From Hygrophila difformis (Eukaryota; Streptophyta; Magnoliopsida; Lamiales; Acanthaceae): a stretch of DNA of 64,000 bases. Of the stretch, positions 34,501 through 46,264 are shown piece after piece. Location of the stretch: positions 60,005,060 to 60,069,059 of the forward strand of contig JAOANR010000006.1 in the NCBI GenBank assembly GCA_030278955.1, in the 5' to 3' direction. The notes under the pieces were generated by a model. It did no database searches, was not told the origin of the DNA, and saw only the letters and a list, made by a program, of their open reading frames with translations. The position numbers and the translations under genes are program-made. Within the stretch, counting starts at the first letter, position 1. Every line of letters starts with the position of its first letter.

Positions 34501-36889
34501 ATTATTGGAAAAATTAGTGCTTTTACTATTTTATTGCTATATTTTGGTAGTTTTTTTATTGTATTTTACAAAAATTGGGTTTTGAATAATAAAACATATA
34601 TTTGTGCCGAAAAAGATATAGTGGATATAGCCACTAACGCAATATTAACAAAACTTTTTGCTAGGGTAAACTAAAATATTTAGAGAAGTTTTGACTTTTG
34701 AGGGCAAATTGGTGTTTTAGTATTGTTTTGATAATCTAGATTTAGGCCTAATATTATAATATTTTATATTAAATACAATTTATAATTGTTCATAGATCAC
34801 TGTGAAATTATTTACATCTATTAAGATACTAATTTTAGAATGAAGTGAAAATATTAAATACAACAATTCATAATATAAGATTTTAAAATGGTAATGTCGA
34901 GAATCTTAAGGAATAATCAAATTTATAAAATGCCAAAATTTATCTATCAAACTGATATTTGGAACATTCATTAAATCACATAAACTAAACATTGCCAATT
35001 GCCTTTTTAGTGATGTTCATTATTATGTCAGCAGTCAGCGCTTGATAAATTTTGTTCCCAAGAATCACACAACTAGCACATCCTTTTTGTGACAGCATAT
35101 TTCCTCGATGTAACACATATTTAAGTTTATCCTATATGGTCATAAATCTCAATTCCATAATGAAAAGGGGTAAAGGCGAATAGCACGAATACAAACCAAA
35201 GAAAGTTACCTGAAATAGTGGACTCCATCTCTAGTCTCCAATAGTTCCATAGTCAAAGACCCATCCCAACGTGGCCAATGTTGTGATGGAGAAACAAGTA
35301 TAGTCTTCTTGAGATGATGATTCCCACGTCGAAAACCACCCAATAGCCTAGAATTTGCAGAAGAGTGACTTCTCTCATAAGATTTTACAACTCTAGAACC
35401 AAATATCCTTCGCAGCTCATTTTCTGCACAAAGAAATTTGGGATCAACTTGTAAAATGGCAGTCTTGCACTGCCTCTTCAGCATTTTGTCATCTCTACTT
35501 ATGTCTACAAACTTTGTTTTAGCAGGATGAGGTGCAACCAGTAGATGGTCAGAAGAGCTAGCCCCCAAATTTAAGTTTGCCAACATCTGATCAGAATATC
35601 TAACATCTTTTTTGGATTTCAAAGATAACTTTTCCTTGATTTTCTTCTTCTTTTTCTTCTTCTTTGCAGATTTGCCATCTGGTGTCAAAACTGTGACAAT
35701 AGATGCTTTATCAACAAGGGAACATTTGTCGGCGAAATCATAATCTACAGCCTCACTAGCAATCTCACCCTTTTCCTGCAAACAATGGACCATGACAAAA
35801 ATAAATAGCAGAGCAAATTTAAGTGAACATTCACTGGTTTAAAGAAATTAACCAGTTAATTACAGGAGAAATAATAATGAAAGTTCTATATCTCAAAGAA
35901 CAAGAATTCCCAAATCCCAAGTCAATGTAAATATTTTCATATATTTAATAGAAGACATGGTTTAAGCCCTGGATGGACTTCTGGCTTAAAAAACTTCTTT
36001 TAACAATAGTTTCAAAATCTATCCAAACATTAAGTAACATTTGAGCATATAAAGAAACAAAGTTTTTTAGCTATGCCTTCTCTAGTTTTTCAAACAATCC
36101 TGTTAAAAAAAATGCTCAGAAGCAGCCATTAAAAATCCAACCAACAATGGGCTTAGTAGTAATTTAGCCTGTCAAATGACTTAAATACTTATTCAGTAAC
36201 CCAGTTTGATAATGAAATCAAATAACTTAATTGATTAAGCCAGTCTGAATGTTATGTGTAGATTAGTGTTCAAATTAAGTGATTCATTTTTCACTTAGTA
36301 CTGCTTGAATAAATAAATAAATAAATAAATAGAAAAAAAATTAAATATTTTTTAGAAAATTAAAAATAATTTAACCTTCAATTTTATTTGTTTTAAATTT
36401 ATAACTTGTAAAGATAAGATTAAGCCACTTGATAATTCAGACTTCAGAAAATTGAATACGGCCACTTAGTATAGCATTAATGGTGCACTTATGAACTAAT
36501 TGCAAAGTTGGCAATAATTATCTATTTGCAACATATGCTCAACCAATAATGTTTCAGATCGAATAAATAATAAAACACGAGCGCTGTCGACCAAAAGTTG
36601 CAGTCAAAATGATAGAATTTTATATGCTATGCACATAGACCAAACTAAAGGGAAAAACATACCATTGACAAAGGGCTTTCAAGGGTTTCTCTCTCAAGTG
36701 CTTTTTAATGTTTACTTCTGGAAAAAACATATTTGCTTCAAAACACTTGTGAAAAGAACTTCAAATTCCAATGACTTCCTTGTATATATGAAATTGTTGT
36801 TTATTTAGTTACTTTATATGCCCTTTCAATAATTTCACATCACCAAATCACTTTTTTGTTTCAACACATTTTTCAGTTTTCACAATATA

Positions 36890-36922
<33 letters not shown>

Positions 36923-37508
36923 CTGTTTTAGAAGCCCATAAGTGCAGGTTTTCTACTCTTAGCTTCTAATTCTGATATTTACTTTTTACCTTCTACAAAA
37001 CACACAAACACATCTATTTAGATTTTCACTACTTGTGTCTTAATTTACAGTCATGCACAATATCTGAAAAATGGATTCCAAATTACTAGCAGTAGAAGCT
37101 GGACTCAGAAAATGCAACTTCAAATTTATTTCACATAAGAAAGTTTCAACTTGACATTTTGTCATGCCAGATGAGACTTCCAAATATTATTCGTGAAGCA
37201 GTATCATGTCCCTTTGTCATAACAATTCTGTTATTCAAAAAAAAATGATGCAATTGTTGTACATGGGAGAAATTATAACAGATTACAGCAGGGCATATTT
37301 GTATGTTTACCCGGTCAGAGCTGCAACTGTCTTGGTGATTGTAATGTCTATCTTCCTCACTGCTGTCAAACTCAAGAAGATCAAAATTATACTGGGTACA
37401 GGGAGAAGAGCCAACAGATTCTGACCCATCGTCACTGTTGACCTGCTGCTGTTGCTGCAAAGCTGATTCTTGTTCTTTCAGAATCTTTTTCATCATCCGA
37501 GCAGACAT
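28530..37508 (-). CDS. TCF25: TCF25 / Nulp1 / Rqc1-family protein, four coding exons
   Basis: This is the plant homologue of TCF25/NULP1 and yeast Rqc1, which act with the ribosome-associated quality-control complex on stalled nascent chains. Exons (minus strand): 37508-37311, 35775-35210, 29788-28880 and 28797-28530. Phases match at all junctions, giving 646 residues, close to the usual plant length. Exon 1 has MSARMMKKILKEQE, a Gln run and an acidic/serine stretch. Exon 2 has a Lys-rich block (SAKKKKKKKKIKEK) and NELRRIFGSRVV. Exon 3 carries the Tcf25 helical-repeat core (AQRAFDAAKAVHDLNG, NHPYHIESLIVLADYFK, RSALEICKFLLSLD, DYYALRAEEYAWLEQF). Exon 4 has VSDFSDSVPTLPPDNL and an acidic tail. 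The 5.4-kb second intron is packed with transposons. No lesion was seen. Confidence 0.92.
30198..31143 (+). mobile_element. Non-autonomous Helitron in TCF25 intron 2
   Basis: The 5-prime end is TCTATATATCTATATAAAAG after an A. The 3-prime end is ACGCCAGCGGTGTGCTAG followed by T, with an imperfect GC-rich hairpin just before CTAG. No terminal repeat or target duplication is expected for a Helitron. The length is 946 bp with no coding content. Confidence 0.65.
31210..31309. repeat. Copy of the TCF25 upstream region inside TCF25 intron 2
   Basis: About 100 bp are similar (by eye near 88 percent) to 38475-38576, in the same orientation. Shared words include GATGAATTAGGGCAAGAGCA and GGTCCAGAGTCCAGAGTTG. 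The copy starts about 65 bp beyond the Helitron 3-prime end. Confidence 0.85.
31773..32006. mobile_element. Foldback (long inverted repeat) AT-rich MITE
   Basis: The arm at about 31773-31875 is a near-perfect inverted copy of about 31903-32006 (roughly 100 bp each), with about 30 nt between them. The left flank from 31670 contains a further partial copy of the arm. The superfamily and target duplication were not determined. Confidence 0.8.
32719..32856 (-). mobile_element. tRNA-derived SINE
   Basis: On the minus strand the 138-bp element starts GGGTTGGGGACTTACCGAAG with an A-box-like segment (TTACCGAAGTGG). It has a canonical B box GGTTCGAATCC and ends in poly(A), which appears as T12 on the plus strand. 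A 13-bp duplication flanks it with one mismatch: CTGAGTAGTAAAT at 32706-32718 and CTGAGTAGGAAAT at 32857-32869. Confidence 0.88.
32934..33584 (-). mobile_element. Poly(A) retroposon (truncated LINE or processed copy)
   Basis: A 16-bp duplication TTTTATTAAATACTAT lies at 32918-32933 and 33585-33600. The poly(A) tail shows as a T run at 32934-32942. The internal sequence is not AT-rich, but I recognise no protein in it. The 5-prime end carries a copy of the flanking sequence: CTATAATAGCAATGATATTT occurs both inside the element (about 33563) and just outside it (about 33597). The element is 651 bp long. Confidence 0.75.
33601..35209. other. Remainder of TCF25 intron 2
   Basis: AT-rich intron sequence with an (AAT)n stretch near 34273. 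No further feature can be supported. Confidence 0.6.
35776..37310. other. TCF25 intron 1 with an AT microsatellite
   Basis: This is a 1.5-kb GT-AG intron. It contains (AAAT)n at about 36313-36332 and (AT)n at 36898-36921. No transposon with clear ends was seen. Confidence 0.7.
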
Positions 37509-38379
37509 CCTGCAGTGTCCAAATCTGCCAACAGAACACAACTTTTATGGAAATATTTTACCTTCTAAATTCCTTGTAAGCGAAAAAAATGCTCCCATTA
37601 GCACCAAATGTAACATTTACAAGCATATCAATGAAAGAAAAAGTTGAGTTAATTGTTCATGGCATTTTCTCCCCTAACAAATGTCAGCTTTTGTTAGTAA
37701 CTGTCAAGTATTGATCTTTTGAGCCCATGAATGATTGGACAATTTAAATTCAATGTAAATAATCTCTCTTATGAAGCATTCTTCTTGAACATAGAATGGA
37801 ATTCACTAAACATAATCTCCTCAAGAGATTGAGGCAAGTACATGTTAGTCTCGAGTGATTTATGCAAGTAAATTGATATGTAACCTTACTCAAGCCACGC
37901 ATACATATATATTCACTCTTTCCTGCAAACAACAGTTGTTTCTTCCTGATTTTCGAACTAACTTGGAATTTTAAAATAGAACATTAGAAATCAGGAAATC
38001 CATTCAGATTCCAATTTCGAATTAACAAAATGAAACAAATCAGAATCAAGAAGCTAATCAATGAGGACCAAATTCCCACTTTCTGGACCCTTAAGTGCTG
38101 CATCAGAGTTGGACAAATGACAATACAAGATTCACGTTAATCACCAGTACCACATACATTCGCGTGTTGTGCCAATTGATCAACAGCTTGCATCTCAACA
38201 TATCAATAGGCAACATGACATTGCAAATGCTAGGTTATAGAATATAAACGAGAAGTCAATACAAAAAACATGAATATCAGCACCAAAAAAAAGAGCAGCA
38301 GGTGATAAACCGTTGCGATTGAACATGTGTGTGCGCGTATATATAATCATCAACAGGATTATAGAAAACCCACCACCTA

Positions 38380-38600
38380 GACGTGCGGGACTTTCTTGGG
38401 CTGATAAGAAAGAACCGAGCAATTTGAAGGGGTGGGTGTAGGGTGTAAGCAGCAAAGTATGGCCCGAGAGATGAGATGAATTAGGGCAAGAGCAGCGTGG
38501 AGTTGAAGGCCTAAATCCTAATCCGGGGAAGATTGAGTGAAAGAATTGGTCCAGAGTCCAGAGTTGCGGTGGGTTGGGGAGAGTGCGAACCGGCAACCGC
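38380..38600 (-). promoter_or_regulatory. Candidate TCF25 5-prime non-coding exon and promoter
   Basis: GC-richer sequence upstream of the TCF25 start reads on the minus strand as a pyrimidine-rich leader (CCCCAACCCACCGCAACTC...CCGCACGTCTAG). It looks like a 5-prime UTR exon before an intron. About 100 bp of it is duplicated in intron 2. The upstream LINE ends only about 140 bp away, so the promoter must be short, alternative, or partly LINE-derived. Confidence 0.4.
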
Positions 38601-38920
38601 AAATGCTTTGGATTATCTACTCTTTCCGGAAGTGGCTCAAGACCTTCAAGTGCTGTCCTGACCAGCCATTTTTCAAGTGCCTCAAATTTTTTTTTTTTTT
38701 TTATTATTTTGAATTCTAATTAGAGAAATGAAAATTAATATTTTTTTGGGTGACACAGCCTAAGAAGGCGAGCAAAGAAAAAGAAAAAAAATAAAGGAAA
38801 AAAAAACGCTAACTAAGCCAAAAAGAATCAACAAGAACAAAGAAAACTCTATCTACGCATGAATGACATGCCCGCAGCATCCTTCTCCAAACACATCTTG
38901 AGCTCGTCCGGAGGAAAAAC

Positions 38921-41900
38921 TCAAGTAGTGTAGAACTCCTCCAACCCCGCAGCTCGCCTTGCAAGCGCATCAGCAACTTGGTTGCCCTCACGATAAACAT
39001 GACCAGTGGCGGATCCAGAAACTTTTATTTGGTAGGTCACATATTATGTAAGCAGCTAACATTAGGAAGAAGATGTATTCAATTAAAATTTTGTTACATT
39101 TTTTAAACTTATAAAAATCAATATATTTAGAAAATCCATAGACTTCACATAAAGTTTGCTGAATTTGTATGTTATACAGAATCCGTAGAATCCATTAAAA
39201 TTGATGGAGTTTAAGTCATTAGGATGTTGAATACCTAATTTTTTTAAGACTTTTTAAAATTTGTATTAAATAACTCAAATTTTTTTAAAGAATTGGCTCG
39301 TTATTGAATAGATCTCCATTGGAATATGAAACCCTTAAAATTTACATACATTTATAATAAAAACAACCAACATGCTATTAAATTCCTACTCAAATTACTC
39401 AACACTTATCCTAAAACTGCCACCTAATTCCTAATTATATCAAAATATTAGTACTAATATTTTTTTTTTATTTTTTTTGGTGGGTCAATTGACCCACCTT
39501 GTTTGGTAATAGATACGCCAATGAACATGACGCACCACACAGTCCTCCATGGCATGAAGCATACATTTGATATCATCAATGATATGCCAAAAACATGTCG
39601 CCTATTGGAACACTCTGTAACAAGCCGCACCACCTCCATGCAGTCGACATAACAACACTGAAGGCGCAAGCCATATCCCAGCGCCAATTGCAAGCCAAAT
39701 TTAAGTGCAAGGAGCTCAACTTCCAATATCACCCTGCCCTTGAGTTGGCCGCTGCAGCCCCCTCTCCATGCCCCGTCAGCGCTGCGCACAACAGCTTCAA
39801 AACCCGACACACCCTCCGCCTCCTTCACGCAGCCATCCGTATGCAAGAGCCACCCCACATCCGCCGGCTGCTTCCAACGCACAACTCGCACCTCCCGATC
39901 CAATGGCGTCCTGACCGAAGCCAACTCCAAGCAGCCCTGAAGGTGACGAGCTTGAACCAGAATTTGAGAAGTTGTTAAATGGGATCCTCGGAAGATGCGT
40001 GCATTACGCTCCCTCCAAACAGTCCAAAGGATGGCCAGGAAAACAGCCCCATTAGTTCGAAAGAGCCATTCGAACCAATGTCGAGCCTCACTCACAGCAA
40101 TATGCCGTCCCAATACATGTTGTCCTAAGGTGCTATGCCGCCACACCTCATTCGCCCAGTGGCAACCAAAAAGAGCATGTTGCCAATCATCTACATCTGT
40201 CCCACAAACCGAACACAACGGGAAAGAAGCCATACCCCGCCGAAATCTCAATTCATTGCATGGAAGAGCTCCATGTCCGAGCAACCATAGTAAAAAACCA
40301 ATCTTTTCCGGGATACCTACTCCCCACATCCACACCCACCCTTTCTCCACATCGACTTCACCATTCAACCATCGATACCCCGACTTAACCGAATAGACCC
40401 CACTCAAATCGCCCCTCCAGTGTAACACGTCCGCTGCCCTACGAGACAGGATCGGAGCCGGCATACTATACAACTCTTGTCGAAATTCATTAGGAAGCCA
40501 TGAATAAACGTGATCCAACCGCCACTGACCGTCATGGACAATATCTTTGATTTGAAGATGCACGTCATTATAATGAACAAACGGAACAAGATTCGCCAGT
40601 GTCTCTCCCTTCCACCAAAGGACATACCATAAGGAACTGGAACCATCCCCAATACGAACACCATATCCTTTCTGGAATATCTCACCTACTTTGCAAAGCA
40701 TTTTCCAAACCTTGGTACCCCGATAGTGCGCCCGAGGTAGCAAGCCTTCAGACATACCATATCGATCACGCAATACGCGCACCCACAATTTCGTCGAATT
40801 AAATAGAACATCCCAGATCAAACGTCCAAGTAAAGCCACATTCATTAATCTTGCGGACCGAAGACCCAAATCTCCTTGACGACGAGGAGTTGTAATCCGG
40901 CTCCAATTAACCAGGTGGATGCCATGCTCGGTCTCACCCTTCCAAATCCAACGCCGGATAATTCGATCAATCTGGTTACACACACTAACCGGCAATAAAT
41001 GAATCTGCATTGAATAGATAGACAATGCTGCTAATACTGCCCGGGCCTTTGTCACCCTCCCCGCCTTATTTAATAAAAATCCAGACCATGAACTAAGTCG
41101 CTCCTCCAACTTTTTGATCAAAAAATCAAAATGACTGATTTTCAATTGCCCACGTATAATAAGGAAGCCGAGATATTTTCCCAGCTCACTCTCCACTCGA
41201 ATCCCCAAGTAATGAGCCAACCAGCCCTTCTCCACCTCGGTGACCGTTGGAGACACCACCGCCACTGACTTGGCGGAGTTCATCTTCAATCCCGATCGCG
41301 ATCCAAATCGCTCCAAAACCCCAGCCATGCTGATGACACTGGCTTCATCCATCTCAGCACAGAATATTAAATCATCGGCGAACATAAGGTGCGAAATCCC
41401 CCACTCCGCCCGGCTTAAAACGAATAGGCCGCCACCGCCCCTCCTCAACCTCCGCCAAAATAACTTTAGACAGCTTCTCCATCACAATGACAAACAAATA
41501 GGGGGATAAAGGATCTCCCTGTCTGAGGCCCCGACCCACCTTGATATTACCAATTGGCGATCCATTCCTCAAAATAGAGAAACTCGAGGTCTGCACGTAC
41601 TCCATAATAAGAGCAATGCAGCCCGCCGGTAGCTCCAATTCGCTCAAGCACTCGGCCAAAAAATCCCAGCGAACCGTATCATATGCCTTAGCAAGATCAA
41701 TCTTTAGGATTGTTGAGCGGCTACCCCCCGCGGCTGCTCCATCGATGAAACCAATTCCTGAAGTAATAGTCTATTATCTGCAGTCCCTCGGCCAGGCAGA
41801 AAGGCAGATTGGAATGGGCTAACCACCTCACAAAGAATGGGACGAAGACGCTGAACTAGCAGCTTGGTAATTACCTTGAACGTAACATTGCAAAGCATAA

Positions 41901-43439
41901 GTGGACGGAATTGTTGAATGGTGGTAGGCACATTCACTTTCGGTAGCAAACACATATAGGCATGAGCTATCCCCGGAGGTAATTTCCTCACCTCCATAAC
42001 CTGAGTGACCATGCTCAGAATAGGCGATCGCATAAGATCCCAATAAGTCTTGTAAAAACCCGCAGGAAATCCATCTGGTCCCGGGGCCGCAAATGATCGC
42101 ATAGAGTGAAGAGCTTTCTCCACTTCCAATTCAGACACATCCCTCTCCAGGTCGTTTTTGTGCTGCTCCATAATAGGATCTAGCCGCGGCAACCCCATAC
42201 CAACCGACGCCTCCATGTGTGCAGCGAACATATCAGTGAAATACTCAATAACATGTTCTCGCAACGCACCCTGATGTAGAATCCACTCATTATTAACTTG
42301 CAAACCATAAATCCTACTACGCCGACGATGAACTTGCGTCTTAGCATGGAAATACCTAGTATTCCTGTCACCCAACTTCACCCACCGATCTCTAGACTTC
42401 TGATACCACAACATCTCTTCTTGAACCAAAATATTCTCCAACTCCAATTTTAATTCACTCTCAAGCCGCAACAGCCAAGAGGAGTCGACATGGACCAATC
42501 GTTTTTGGATCCCCAAGATCCGGTTCTTGAGCTTTCGCTTGCGATCTCAAATATTACCAAATACAGTGTGATTAAATTCCAAAGAATCCTCTCGGACTTG
42601 ATCCAACAAGCCTCCAACGCCAGCCCATCACGAGCACAGCTACCGCCCAGCACCTCTTTATAATCCTTATGCAATCCCCAAGCCGCCTCCCACCGAAAAG
42701 GTCTAGCTCCATTATGCCATGTTCGATCACCACAGACCAGCAGTAGCGGACAATGATCCGAGCCCATCCGCTGTAAGTGAATAATCCTTCATGCTTCAAA
42801 CATATTCATCCATCCTAGATTAGCCATTGCCCGATCCAATCTCTTGCTAATGCGACGTCCACCCCCTGCCATTCGTGACCATGTAAACTCTAGGCCGACA
42901 GTGAGAACCCCCATGACATTACAAGCATCCACCACCTCCCTTAACTCCGCAGCTCGATCGGCCAGAAAAACACCACCTTGAACCTCACATTCCTCCATAA
43001 CCTCATTCCAATCCCCCATGATGATCCAAGGGCCATCAACAAGAGTGGCTAACTGTAATAGCGCTGTCCAAGCGGCCTTTCTCCGTTGGTAATTAGGGAA
43101 CGCATAGAGGGCCGTAACTAGCCAACGTGCAGAACCCTTCCGGAATTCCATTGTGAGCATGCGATCACGATAATCAAACATATCAATCTGACAATCCACC
43201 AACATTTTCTTAAACAACCAGATACCCCCGCCCATGCCCTGGACCTCCTGAATGGCTATCGGAGAGTAGCCAGAGCGAGTAAAGAACACTCGAAGCCGCT
43301 GAAAAACTCCTCTCGGTTCCAAGACGCACAACACGTCAGGCTTATGCTCACGAAGTAGCTCCCCCATCCAGCGTTGCGCCGTTCGACTCATCAACCCACA
43401 CACATTCCACACTATAATAGAATAGTCTGTAAAATCCAT
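38921..43439 (-). pseudogene. LINE 2 ORF2: endonuclease, reverse transcriptase, RNase H (broken)
   Basis: The endonuclease begins at 43439 (IIVWNVCGLM, PDVLCVLEPRGV, WIIMGDWNEV). A premature stop follows at about 42789, but the same frame continues with SDHCPLLL. Further shifts occur near 42530, at a G run near 41730, and near 41410. RT motifs are present: FAAPGPDGFPAGFYK, QSAFLPGRGTADN, KIDLAKAYDTVRW, GLRQGDPLSPYLF and LMFADDLIF. A zinc-finger-like segment (LCSVCGTDVDDWQHALFGC) and RNase H (LLHTDGCV, EVELLALKFGL) follow. The RNase H tail (REGNQVADALARR...EEFYTT, stop at 38921) is separated from the rest by the hAT insertion. Confidence 0.9.
39004..39523. mobile_element. Non-autonomous hAT element (520 bp) inside LINE 2
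   Basis: An 8-bp duplication AACATGAC lies at 38996-39003 and 39524-39531. The TIRs are CAGTGGCGGATCC on the left and CATTGGCGTATCT reading inward from the right (10 of 13 match). Joining the flanks at the duplication restores the continuous RNase H reading of the LINE. The interior is AT-rich and non-coding. Confidence 0.92.
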
Positions 43440-43471
43440 AAAATTAAATGTTGAGAGCAGACCACCCCATC

Positions 43472-44922
43472 CTATTGGGACCCTCCGTCGACCGCATTGG
43501 CCCAACTTTCCCCATCCCTGGAGTCCATGTCATCCCAGTCTTGATCCGGATCCTCATTGTGATCTCTAAGTAACAAAAATTTATTATGTTCAACGACATC
43601 GGGCGACCAGCCCCCAGAGGGTGCTCCAACTTCCTCCATCCTCGGCCGTTTATTACCTAGCAAAACCACCTGTGGCCGAGACACTCCAGCAGCATAAGGT
43701 ACCAACGCCAACTCAAGCCCTGTCAACTTTTTTCCAAAGGCCTTGATTGCTCGCTGCCGTCGAAGGACGTGACCACCCCCTTTCCCTTGTCTGATCGTCC
43801 CTCCACCTTTTCCTCAATTCTTGGAGCACTTTCAACCGCATCCCTGGTCTTGCGCGGCGGCTGCTTCTTCTTGTTTCCCCTCCGGACTACCTTCAACCAA
43901 TCTCCATATTCCGGTTCCTTACACGGATCATCCGTAGCAGTCTCGAAATTGTATTTTATTTCCGCCTCCTTCATGCCACAATCACCTTGCGAGTCCGCCA
44001 CCGCCTCCCCAGGTTCAACGACCTGCTGGTCTGTTGCCTCCTTTTCCAATGTCGGTGCCACCTCAATGTCAGCCGCCTCCGACTCCACTACATAAGAACA
44101 ATTCCTATCAAAGTGCCCATATCTTCCACATTTAGTACATAATAGATGAAGCCCTTCGTATGAAATTGGAATCCACTCATCATTAACCAATAGCTTCCCC
44201 GTCACCGGCTTAGTGAGATCAAGCGCCACACAGACCCTCACGAATCTCCCCTTCGTGGACGTTCGCGTACTCGTATCAAATTTAACGACTTCACCAATCC
44301 CTGACGCCACCGCCCAAAGAATGTCATCTCTAAACCTGTGCATTGGTAACCCATTCATCTGAGTCCAAACTAACGTCTTGTTAACTTGCGTGGTCCGAGG
44401 GTTGAAATCCCGTGACCAAGGCATGATCGCGAGATAATGATCAAAAAGAATCCAAGGCCCTCCGTTCACCACGGTTTCGCGGTCCGACAGCAAATCAAAC
44501 TTGGCAATAAAACACCCATATCCAACGTCAATAAGCGTCATGTTACCTTGAATTTTCCACATCTTTTTCAATCTCTATTCCAGAACCATGTACCCGACGT
44601 GAGCCCCAAGCAACTTGATAACCAAGGCCTCCTCCCACCCCTTACTCGCCTCCAGTTCAATCGACTCGTCAATAACAAACTTAGGGATAGACGGATTATT
44701 CCCAACATACGTTTTTGTAATCAAACCCTCCGCAAGCAAATCACGGCGCTTGAACACCGGCTCGGGAGGAGTCGTTCCACCACGCAGGATATCGATGAAA
44801 GAGCGAGAAGGCCCTCCAGGATCAGGCGGCGATTGCCCCGTGAAGGCGGCCGTCGCCACAGCGTCATGACACCCCGACGAAATCTCACGCCTTGGCGAAG
44901 AAACCCTATTTTTGGGATGCAT
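43472..44922 (-). pseudogene. LINE 2 ORF1: gag-like protein with CCHC knuckle
   Basis: The start is at 44922 (MHPKNRVSS). The DUF4283-like fold (GWEEALVIKLLGAHVGY, GPWILFDHYLAIMPW, LVWTQMNGLPMHRF) is cut by a single in-frame stop at 44575. The zinc knuckle is CTKCGRYGHFDRNC. A one-base shift at an A6 run near 43730 separates the C-terminal part, which ends at 43472. Confidence 0.88.
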
Positions 44923-45073
44923 ATCGTTTCACAATTTATTCTCAAAAATGAAAATTAATATTGATGAGTTCGATATAAAATAAATAAAATAAAAATTAAA
45001 TATAGATAAATAAATTACATATTATTAAACTAAATAAAAAACAAAATATATAGAATTGAATAATCAAAATAGA

Positions 45074-45176
45074 GTTCCTTCGGGGACATCCGATAAAATT
45101 GGAACGATACAGAAAAGATTAGCATGGCCCCTGCGCAAAGATGACACGCATAAATCGAGAAACGACCCATATTTTT
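45074..45176 (+). ncRNA. U6 snRNA copy, probably a pseudogene
   Basis: The match to plant U6 is co-linear and full-length (103 nt), ending in T5. The 5-prime stem still pairs despite a C-to-T change (GTTCC with GGGAC). The AGC triad context (GATTAGCATGG) is intact. The catalytic ACAGAGA box reads ACAGAAA, and further changes lie in the internal stem-loop (GCAAAG) and 3-prime region (GAAACGACCC). The upstream 110 bp lacks the plant USE (TCCCACATCG); there is only an AT-rich TATATA. It is likely a retroposed or decayed copy. It begins 111 bp from the LINE 2 flank. Confidence 0.9.
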
Positions 45177-45886
45177 GTTTTGCAAAAAGTAATCAAAATT
45201 GATTCTATTAAATAAAATTAATTTATACTACTATATAAGACTATAAAAATAAAAATATATATATATAACATAAAGTAATAATATAAAATAAAATTATAAA
45301 TAATTAATATGAATAATAAATATAAAAGAAAATAGAATCTATCTAATGTGAAAATAATAAAGTATATAATTAAATTATTTTTAAATTAAATTAAAAAGAT
45401 AATTAAATATTTAAAATTAAATAATTGAATTATTATATAATAATTGAATTATGGTATATTATATTATATAAAAAAGAAAATGTAAATATATTATATTAAT
45501 CAAATATATATATACAAATAAGTAAATTAAATTAATTAAGTTGATTATCAGTTTTATTTTGGTTGAATTCCCTCTCAGAGGAAATAGAAGAATCCTCATT
45601 CTCAAGTTTAATTTTTCTTTCACTACAATTTATTTCTCTAGAGCCCTGATGACTGACTAGGTCCTTAGAGTTGGCGACTTCTTGTAGGTTGGGATCTGAT
45701 TTGAAGTAGGATTAGAGTATTAAAATTCTGATAATTTCTTTTTTTAATAATACAGGTGGACAGTTCTGCACGTAGAGTTGTAGCTGCGAATTGTAGTTGT
45801 TGGGAGCTTTAACTATCATTTTTTGCGTAAGTTTTTGGTACATGCAGCTGTAGTTTTCAGAATTTATAATTTGAAGATAAAATTTA
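45177..45886. other. AT-rich sequence without features
   Basis: A long run of A/T-rich sequence. No gene or clear repeat end was seen. Confidence 0.6.
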
Positions 45887-46187
45887 GGGTCTGTTCTGCA
45901 CGCAGCTTTTGGGAGCTTTTGGAAGCTACCTGTAGTAGCTTTAAAAAATAAGTTGGTAGCTTATTGTTGAGCAATTACAGTTTTAAATCAATAACCAACT
46001 CACTACCCAATAGTCTACATAAATGTTTGTCTTTTTATGTCATTTTATACATTTTTTGACAGCTATAGTTAGTTGTACAGAACACTTAAATAAAACTGAC
46101 AGCTACAGCTCCCTACAGCTCCAGTTCTCTATAACTCCAGCTTGCAGCCACGGCTCACAGCTACAGCTCTGCGTGCAAAACAGACCC
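45887..46187. mobile_element. Tourist-like (PIF/Harbinger) MITE
   Basis: The TIR is GGGTCTGTTCTGCACGCAG on the left; read inward from the right it is GGGTCTGTTTTGCACGCAG. Both ends are flanked by TTA (45884-45886 and 46188-46190). The interior consists of AGCTTTTGGGAGC and AGCTACAGCTCC words. The length is 301 bp. Confidence 0.85.
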
Positions 46188-46264
46188 TTAGCTTTTATTT
46201 CAAAACAAAAGCCTGATCTGTACACTAGCTTTTGGAAGCTTCTTTTTAGAAGCTACAAGAGGTA

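Larger units (their letters stand above)
38743..44945 (-). mobile_element. L1-type LINE (LINE 2), interrupted by a hAT element
   Basis: A 17-bp duplication AAATGAAAATTAATATT flanks it at 38726-38742 and 44946-44962. The 5-prime UTR is about 24 nt. The 3-prime end has a T run on the plus strand (38743-38747). ORF1 and ORF2 resemble LINE 1 in architecture but differ in sequence, so they are separate families. Excluding the 520-bp insertion and its 8-bp duplication, the element is about 5.7 kb. It lies upstream of, and in the same orientation as, TCF25. Confidence 0.92.

Noticed and set aside
43723..43740. A6G run at the ORF1 frame change of LINE 2 as a programmed -1 frameshift site
   Set aside because: The zero-frame phase does not fit the X-XXY-YYZ slippery pattern, and the element has other disabling lesions.
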